NCBI GenBank assembly: GCA_023416315.1
Contig: JAEZIA010000484.1
Coordinates: 1-10,138, forward strand
From: Actinomycetes bacterium
GTDB taxonomy: Bacteria > Actinomycetota > Actinomycetes > Mycobacteriales > Mycobacteriaceae
Direction of reading: 5' to 3'
Length of the DNA stretch: 10,138 bases
Shown here: positions 6,850-10,138 of the stretch, one piece after another
Layout: each line of letters opens with the position of its first letter
How positions within the stretch are numbered: the stretch's first letter is position 1
Notes under the pieces: generated by a model
Databases searched by the model: none
What the model was told of the DNA's origin: nothing
What the model saw: the letters and a program-made list of their open reading frames with translations, nothing else
Program-made: the position numbers and the translations under genes

Positions 6850-7554
6850 GTGACAGTTATCCGTCGCGTGACCACCACCCGCGCCGGTGGTGTCTCGGCG
6901 CCACCTTTCGACTCCTTCAATCTCGGTGATCACGTCGGCGACGCCCCCGAGGCCGTCGCCGCCAACCGGAAACGGCTGGCCGCCACGATCGGGCTGGCCC
7001 CCGACCATGTGGTGTGGATGAACCAGACCCACAGCGATCACGTCGCGTTCGTCGACGGACCCCGCGCCGGCGCCGTCGACGACACCGACGCGCTGGTGAC
7101 CACCACACCGCGGCTGGCGCTGGCAGTGGTGACCGCCGACTGCGTGCCGGTGTTGATGTCCGACGCCCGCGCCGGGGTGGTGGCCGCCGTGCACGCCGGA
7201 CGGGTGGGGGCCGCCGACGGCGTGGTGCTGCGCGCGTTGGAGACCATGCTGGCCAACGGCGCCCACACCCCGGACATCTCGGTGCTGTTGGGCCCGGCCG
7301 TCAGCGGCGCCAACTATGAGGTGCCCGCGCAGATGGCCGCCGACGTCGAAGCGCGGTTACCCGGCAGCCGAACCCGGACCGCGAAAGGGACCCCGGGGCT
7401 GGACCTGCGGGCCGGGATCGCGAGGCAATTGACCGATGCCGGCGTGACGGCCATCGACGTCGACCCGCGTTGCACGGTGGCCGACAAGAAATTATTCAGC
7501 CACCGCCGCGACGCCCCGACCGGTCGGCTGGCTTGTCTGGTGTGGATGGAATGA
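6850..7554 (+). CDS. pgeF: YfiH/PgeF family (LACC1-like) protein, probable peptidoglycan editing factor
   Basis: E. coli YfiH (PgeF) is reported to remove wrongly made UDP-MurNAc-L-Ser from the wall-precursor pool, and related proteins act as copper/zinc-dependent oxidases or purine-nucleoside enzymes. The 234-residue product has the family metal triad: H61 in NQTHSD, C98 in TADCVPV and H115 in AVHAGR. The family blocks RVTTTRAGGVS, FNLGDHVGD, LLGPAVSGANYEV and DPRCTVADKKLFSHRRD are also present. The length is standard. GTG 6850 is chosen because the N-terminal family block begins right after it; the alternative GTG 6868 would cut into RVTTTRAGG. The stop overlaps the next ATG (ATGA), so the two are coupled. 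Its place between ftsZ and sepF, near murC, suits a wall-precursor clean-up role, which is inference; an oxidase or nucleosidase activity is the alternative. Confidence 0.93.
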   Translation: MTVIRRVTTTRAGGVSAPPFDSFNLGDHVGDAPEAVAANRKRLAATIGLAPDHVVWMNQTHSDHVAFVDGPRAGAVDDTDALVTTTPRLALAVVTADCVPVLMSDARAGVVAAVHAGRVGAADGVVLRALETMLANGAHTPDISVLLGPAVSGANYEVPAQMAADVEARLPGSRTRTAKGTPGLDLRAGIARQLTDAGVTAIDVDPRCTVADKKLFSHRRDAPTGRLACLVWME

Positions 7555-8297
7555 CGGACGCAACGAACCGGGAACGTGAGCTCGCCGACGCGCTGGCCGC
7601 GCTGGCCGACCGCCTGTCCGCCGCCGCCCGGGAGGCCGGCCGCGATGTCGCCGACATCGAGCTGCTGCCCATCACGAAGTTCTTCCCGGCCACCGACGTC
7701 GCGATCCTGTGGCGGCTGGGGTGCCGGGCGTTCGGCGAATCCCGCGAGCAGGAGGCCTCGGCCAAGATCGTCGAGTTCACCGACGCCACCGGTGCCGACG
7801 ACGTCCGCTGGCACATGGTCGGACAGATTCAGCGCAACAAGGCGAAAGCCATTGCGGCATGGGCGGATACGGTCCATTCGGTGAGCACCGCGAAGGTGGC
7901 GGCCGCGCTGGATCGGGGCGCCGCACTGGCCATCGACGAGGGGATTCGCACCACACCGATCAACGTGTTCGTCCAGATCAGCCTGGACGGGGACACCGCC
8001 CGCGGCGGGGTGGACATCGGTGACCCCGCCGCTGTCGACGCGTTGTGCGCGCAGATCGCCGAGGCCGCCGGGTTGCGGTTGGCCGGGCTGATGGCGATCC
8101 CGCCGCTGGGCGCGGATCCGGATACCTCGTTCGCGGCCCTGGCCGCCGAACACCGGCGGGTCCTGCGCGATCACCCGGACGCGACAGCGTTGTCGGCGGG
8201 GATGTCCGGGGACCTCGAAGCCGCGGTGCGACACGGTTCGACGTGTGTGCGTGTCGGAACCGCGCTTATGGGACAACGTCCTCTAACGTCTCCCTGA
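7551..8297 (+). CDS. YggS/PROSC-family pyridoxal-phosphate homeostasis protein
   Basis: This family binds PLP and buffers vitamin B6 levels; it has the fold of the alanine racemase N-domain but no proven racemase activity. The 248-residue product shows ELLPITKFFPATDV with K43 as the PLP-binding lysine, FGESREQEASAK, WHMVGQIQRNK, VFVQISLDGD, GLMAIPPLG, and the phosphate-binding end MSGDLEAAVRHGSTCVRVGT. The start is ATG 7551, overlapping the pgeF stop (ATGA). The frame is open to 7470, but that part lies over pgeF and matches no family sequence. The gene sits between pgeF and sepF, as in many Gram-positives, where yggS-type genes (ylmE) accompany sepF and yggT. The reason for this linkage is unknown; one guess is PLP supply for D-amino acid enzymes. 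Confidence 0.94.
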   Translation: MTDATNRERELADALAALADRLSAAAREAGRDVADIELLPITKFFPATDVAILWRLGCRAFGESREQEASAKIVEFTDATGADDVRWHMVGQIQRNKAKAIAAWADTVHSVSTAKVAAALDRGAALAIDEGIRTTPINVFVQISLDGDTARGGVDIGDPAAVDALCAQIAEAAGLRLAGLMAIPPLGADPDTSFAALAAEHRRVLRDHPDATALSAGMSGDLEAAVRHGSTCVRVGTALMGQRPLTSP

Positions 8298-8300
8298 GTA

Positions 8301-8326
8301 GTCACTCCAGTCACATCTTCATCACA
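8301..8326 (+). repeat. GTCACT/GTCACA/ATCACA direct repeats upstream of sepF
   Basis: Three related hexamers lie in the 64-base gap: GTCACT (8301-8306), GTCACA (8310-8315, a 9-base period) and ATCACA (8321-8326). The mycobacterial response regulator MtrA is reported to prefer GTCACA-like direct repeats, so this is a candidate operator. The repeats are seen; the regulator is inferred. Confidence 0.4.
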
Positions 8327-8347
8327 GACACCGAACTTCACGCTTTC

Positions 8348-8354
8348 AGAAGGG
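8348..8354 (+). promoter_or_regulatory. Shine-Dalgarno site of sepF
   Basis: AGAAGGG ends 7 bases before ATG 8362. It supports this start, which places the HKVKAYFGMAP membrane-targeting segment at the very N-terminus as expected for SepF. Confidence 0.7.
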
Positions 8355-8361
8355 TCCAGCG

Positions 8362-9042
8362 ATGAGCACTCTCCACAAGGTCAAGGCCTACTTTGGTATG
8401 GCCCCGATGGACGACTACGACGACGAGTACTACGACGACGATGACCGCGGCGCTCACCGGGGCTACGCCCGCCGGGAGCGCTTCGCCGACGACGAGTATG
8501 AGCGTCCGGGTCGCTATGACGACCGCGATCCGCGGATGGGGCGTGAGTACGAGGATCCCCGGGACCCGCGCGAGGCCGACTATGCGCCGACCGGTGGCTT
8601 CCGGGCCCCGTACGGCGACGAGCCGCGGTTCCGGCCGCGCGAGTTCGACCACCCGCACGACATGCCGCGCGCCTCGCGGTTCGGCTCGCTGCGCGGCTCG
8701 ACCCGCGGCGCCCTGGCGATGGACCCGCGCCGGATGGCCGAGTTGTTCGAGGCCGGCAGCCCGCTGTCGAAGATCACCACGCTGCGCCCGAAGGACTACA
8801 GCGAGGCCCGCACCATCGGGGAGCGCTTCCGCGACGGCCAGCCGGTGATCATGGACCTGGTCTCGATGGACAACGCCGACGCCAAGCGGCTGGTCGACTT
8901 CGCCGCCGGCCTGGCCTTCGCCCTGCGCGGGTCGTTCGACAAGGTGGCAACGAAGGTGTTCCTGCTGTCGCCGGCCGACGTCGACGTCACCGCCGAGGAG
9001 CGCCGCCGCATCGCCGAGGCGGGTTTCTACAGCTACCAGTGA
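8362..9042 (+). CDS. sepF: Cell division protein SepF
   Basis: SepF binds the FtsZ C-terminal tail and anchors it to the membrane; in mycobacteria, which lack FtsA, it is reported to be essential. The 226-residue product begins with an amphipathic membrane-binding segment, MSTLHKVKAYFGM. A long charged linker follows (about 17-115), rich in Asp, Glu, Arg and Tyr. The compact SepF core runs from about residue 130 to the end, with LRPKDYSEARTIGERFRDG, VIMDLVSMDNADAKRLVDF, AAGLAFALRGSFDKVATKVF and LLSPADVDV. The protein ends GFYSYQ, close to the mycobacterial GFYAYQ. The start is backed by the Shine-Dalgarno at 8348-8354. The gene has its own 64-base spacer after the yggS homologue, with repeat motifs that may be regulatory. 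Confidence 0.97.
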   Translation: MSTLHKVKAYFGMAPMDDYDDEYYDDDDRGAHRGYARRERFADDEYERPGRYDDRDPRMGREYEDPRDPREADYAPTGGFRAPYGDEPRFRPREFDHPHDMPRASRFGSLRGSTRGALAMDPRRMAELFEAGSPLSKITTLRPKDYSEARTIGERFRDGQPVIMDLVSMDNADAKRLVDFAAGLAFALRGSFDKVATKVFLLSPADVDVTAEERRRIAEAGFYSYQ

Positions 9043-9085
9043 GTGGACTGGGTCCCGGTCGTCGAAGGACGTCAGGGGACTTAGG

Positions 9086-9091
9086 TAGGCT
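9086..9091 (+). promoter_or_regulatory. Candidate -10 hexamer upstream of the yggT-type gene
   Basis: TAGGCT fits the TANNNT pattern of mycobacterial -10 elements. No good -35 is seen. A start at about 9098 would give a 5' leader of roughly 68 bases that opens almost at once with the 9102-9120 hairpin. Weak, based on pattern only. Confidence 0.25.
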
Positions 9092-9101
9092 GACTGCGTC
9101 G

Positions 9102-9120
9102 CGCTGGTCTCCAACCAGCG
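9102..9120 (+). other. Perfect 7-bp hairpin between sepF and the yggT-type gene
   Basis: CGCTGGT (9102-9108) and ACCAGCG (9114-9120) are exact inverted repeats around a 5-base loop. It lies 59 bases after sepF and 45 bases before the next start. There is no U-run, so it could be a weak terminator, a stabilising 5' hairpin or a processing site. The structure is certain as sequence; the function is unknown. Confidence 0.5.
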
Positions 9121-9150
9121 ATGTCGGCAATGTCACATCCGCTGTTGATT

Positions 9151-9155
9151 AAGGA
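9151..9155 (+). promoter_or_regulatory. Shine-Dalgarno site deciding the TTG start of the yggT-type gene
   Basis: AAGGA lies 10 bases before TTG 9166. An in-frame TAG (9163-9165) directly precedes the TTG, so no start further upstream is possible. The next possible starts would cut into the first membrane helix. Confidence 0.6.
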
Positions 9156-9165
9156 CCGGCTCTAG

Positions 9166-9456
9166 TTGTCGCTGTTCTTCGAAATCCTGGGCTTCGCGCT
9201 GTTCGTGTTCTGGCTGCTGCTCATCGCCCGGGTCGTCGTCGAGTTCATCCGGTCGTTCAGCCGGGACTGGCACCCGCGGGGATTCACCGTGGTGATCCTC
9301 GAGCTGATCATGACGGTCACCGACCCGCCGGTGAAGCTGCTACGTCGCCTTATCCCGCAGCTGACCATCGGGGCGGTCCGATTCGACCTCTCGATCATGG
9401 TGTTGCTGCTGGTGGCCTTCATCGGAATGCAGCTGGCGTTCGGCGCTGCCGTCTGA
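9166..9456 (+). CDS. YggT-family small integral membrane protein
   Basis: The 96-residue product belongs to the YggT family of unknown function, encoded near sepF in many bacteria and suspected to act in division or membrane homeostasis. It has two membrane segments: about residues 7-28 (ILGFALFVFWLLLIARVVVEFI) and 75-95 (LSIMVLLLVAFIGMQLAFGAA). The family motif TDPPVKLLRRLIP (52-64) lies between them, preceded by a charged stretch RSFSRDW. It starts with the rare TTG at 9166, placed by the upstream TAG and the AAGGA site. The length matches the M. tuberculosis homologue in the same locus as I recall it. It stands alone between two spacers of 123 and 236 bases, so it may have its own promoter. 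No enzymatic residues are visible. Confidence 0.92.
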   Translation: MSLFFEILGFALFVFWLLLIARVVVEFIRSFSRDWHPRGFTVVILELIMTVTDPPVKLLRRLIPQLTIGAVRFDLSIMVLLLVAFIGMQLAFGAAV

Positions 9457-9484
9457 CATTTTCGCCGCGCCCGCAAGGGGGTCG

Positions 9485-9490
9485 TACGCT
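9485..9490 (+). promoter_or_regulatory. Candidate distal -10 hexamer upstream of wag31
   Basis: TACGCT followed by AGG fits the mycobacterial TANNNT -10 pattern, 29 bases after the yggT-type gene. No -35 is recognisable. If used, it would give wag31 a leader of about 195 bases that includes the 9522-9586 inverted repeat. Confidence 0.3.
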
Positions 9491-9521
9491 AGGGGTATCG
9501 GCGGTGAATGGCAACGCGCCA

Positions 9522-9586
9522 CGCCGGTCAAGGGTCCCAAAAAACTGAAATTAGCTCTTAATTATGGGGCTCCGAGGCGACCGGCG
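9522..9586. repeat. 8-bp inverted repeat enclosing an AT-rich core upstream of wag31
   Basis: CGCCGGTC (9522-9529) and GACCGGCG (9579-9586) are perfect inverted repeats 49 bases apart. Between them is an unusually A/T-rich stretch (about 9539-9565) that itself holds AATTA-N5-TAATT (9549-9563). The base composition contrasts sharply with the rest of the window. It could fold in RNA or bind an AT-preferring protein such as Lsr2; no function is shown. Confidence 0.4.
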
Positions 9587-9594
9587 GTTCTGGT

Positions 9595-9619
9595 GTGACA
9601 GGATGGACGCCAGTTACAG
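9595..9619 (+). repeat. GTGACAG/GTTACAG direct repeats upstream of wag31
   Basis: GTGACAG (9595-9601) and GTTACAG (9613-9619) differ at one base and are spaced 18 bases start to start, about two helical turns. They resemble the GTCACA-type sites reported for MtrA and the repeats upstream of sepF. They lie just upstream of the proximal wag31 promoter candidate. The operator role is inferred. Confidence 0.35.
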
Positions 9620-9630
9620 TACGGACCGAT

Positions 9631-9647
9631 GAACGTGAGACACGTTC
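9631..9647. promoter_or_regulatory. Perfect 17-base palindrome (possible operator) in the wag31 promoter
   Basis: GAACGTG-AGA-CACGTTC is an exact 7+7 inverted repeat with a 3-base centre. It ends one base before the TACACT hexamer (9648-9653) and fills exactly the 17-base spacer length between -35 and -10 positions. A dimeric regulator bound here would block RNA polymerase. The palindrome is seen; the regulator is unknown. Confidence 0.55.
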
Positions 9648-9653
9648 TACACT
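9648..9653 (+). promoter_or_regulatory. Probable proximal -10 hexamer of the wag31 promoter
   Basis: TACACT matches the mycobacterial TANNNT pattern well. The start would fall at about 9660, inside a small CGGTT-A-AACCG palindrome (9660-9670), giving a leader of about 33 bases. There is no TTGACA-like -35 at 16-18 bases upstream, which is common in mycobacteria or may mean activator dependence. Confidence 0.5.
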
Positions 9654-9680
9654 TTGCACCGGTTAAACCGTTCAGACCCG

Positions 9681-9686
9681 AGGGGG
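9681..9686 (+). promoter_or_regulatory. Shine-Dalgarno site of wag31
   Basis: AGGGGG is 6 bases before ATG 9693 but only 3 bases before the adjacent in-frame ATG 9690. The spacing favours the second ATG, giving MPLTPADVHN as in the known Wag31 proteins. Confidence 0.7.
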
Positions 9687-9692
9687 CAGATG

Positions 9693-10138
9693 ATGCCACT
9701 TACACCGGCCGACGTGCACAATGTGGCGTTCAGCAAGCCGCCCATCGGCAAGCGTGGCTACAACGAGGATGAGGTCGATGCCTTCCTCGACCTGGTGGAG
9801 AACGAGCTGACCCGGCTCATCGAGGAGAACTCCGATCTGCGCCAGCGGGTCGCCGAGCTCGACCAGGAGCTGGCTTCCGCCCGTTCCGGTGGCGCGGTGC
9901 CGCAGCCCACTGCGGCCATCCCGGTCTACCAGCCCGAGCCGGAGCCCGAGCCCACTCCGGCGCCGCAGGCCGCCCCGGCGCCCGCGCCGAGCCCGGCCGC
10001 CAGCGAGGAGCAGGCCATCAAGGCCGCCCGCGTGCTGGCGCTGGCCCAGGACACCGCGGACCGGTTGACCGGCACCGCCAAGGCCGAGGCCGACAAGCTG
10101 CTGGCCGATGCCCGCACCAACGCCGACCAGATCCTCTC
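9693..10138 (+). CDS. wag31: Polar growth and cell-shape protein Wag31 (DivIVA), N-terminal part
   Basis: Wag31 is the mycobacterial DivIVA. It coats the membrane at cell poles, recruits the wall elongation machinery and is essential. The first 148 residues are present and the frame stays open to the window edge. Residues 1-60 form the DivIVA lipid-binding domain and first coiled coil, with NVAFSKPPIGKRGYNEDEVDAFLDLV. T73, in PTAAIP, aligns by position with the Thr73 that PknA phosphorylates in M. tuberculosis. A Pro/Glu/Ala linker (about 77-103) follows with PEPEPEP and a run of AP repeats, then the second coiled coil starts at about residue 104 (EEQAIKAARVLALAQDTADRL). ATG 9693 is preferred over the adjacent ATG 9690 by Shine-Dalgarno spacing and family starts. 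A 236-base upstream region with promoter-like elements suggests its own transcription unit. Confidence 0.97.
   Translation, partial: MPLTPADVHNVAFSKPPIGKRGYNEDEVDAFLDLVENELTRLIEENSDLRQRVAELDQELASARSGGAVPQPTAAIPVYQPEPEPEPTPAPQAAPAPAPSPAASEEQAIKAARVLALAQDTADRLTGTAKAEADKLLADARTNADQIL

Noticed and set aside
3..7494. Rare TTA leucine codons in murD (3), murC (4203) and pgeF (7492) as a possible bldA-like control
   Set aside because: TTA-based developmental control is known in Streptomyces, not mycobacteria, and only a few isolated codons were noticed.
7470..7550. N-terminal extension of the yggS-type gene from ATG 7470
   Set aside because: It would overlap pgeF by 85 bases and adds 27 residues unrelated to the family. 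The ATG at 7551, in the ATGA overlap, fits the family start.
1..10138. Mobile elements, CRISPR arrays, tRNA/rRNA genes or a new multi-gene system
   Set aside because: No transposase, long terminal repeats, regularly spaced repeats or RNA-gene signatures were seen. Gene order and proteins are those of a standard mycobacterial division cluster.

Overview
The window is a stretch of a high-GC actinobacterial chromosome, almost certainly a Mycobacterium-group species. It holds the second half of the division and cell-wall (dcw) cluster in mycobacterial order, all genes on the + strand: murD (3' end), ftsW, murG, murC, ftsQ, ftsZ, pgeF (YfiH family), yggS-type PLP protein, sepF, yggT-type membrane protein, and wag31/divIVA (5' part). 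The assignment rests on protein signatures recognised by eye: the FtsZ tail ending DVDVPPFMRH, a FtsW tail ending LEGQRYG, the Wag31 start MPLTPADVHNVAFSKPPIGK, an N-terminal HKVKAYFGMAP in SepF, and the absence of ftsA between ftsQ and ftsZ. No database search was run.

Bases 1-5458 form a tightly packed unit. murD and ftsW are 5 bases apart, while ftsW/murG, murG/murC and murC/ftsQ overlap at start and stop codons, so translational coupling is likely. The products cover D-Glu addition (MurD), L-Ala addition (MurC), lipid II formation (MurG), septal glycan polymerisation (FtsW) and divisome assembly (FtsQ). Bases 5459-5653 are a 195-base leader in front of ftsZ. It has two competing hairpins just after ftsQ, a perfect TTGACA hexamer, a tandem GGTTGA repeat and two Shine-Dalgarno-like sites.

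Bases 5654-8297 carry ftsZ, then pgeF and the yggS homologue, which overlap by ATGA. Bases 8298-9456 carry sepF and the small yggT gene, separated by a 123-base gap with a perfect 7-bp hairpin. SepF is the membrane tether for FtsZ in organisms without FtsA. Bases 9457-9692 are the wag31 upstream region, the most structured non-coding part of the window. It holds an AT-rich patch inside an 8-bp inverted repeat, GTGACAG/GTTACAG direct repeats, and a perfect 7+7 palindrome lying directly upstream of a TACACT -10 hexamer. wag31 runs off the right edge.

Together the genes make wall precursor, build the septal ring and its synthase, and start the polar growth machinery. No mobile element, CRISPR array, tRNA, rRNA or unknown multi-gene system was seen. 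The observations of most interest are in the regulatory spacers and the variable protein tails.
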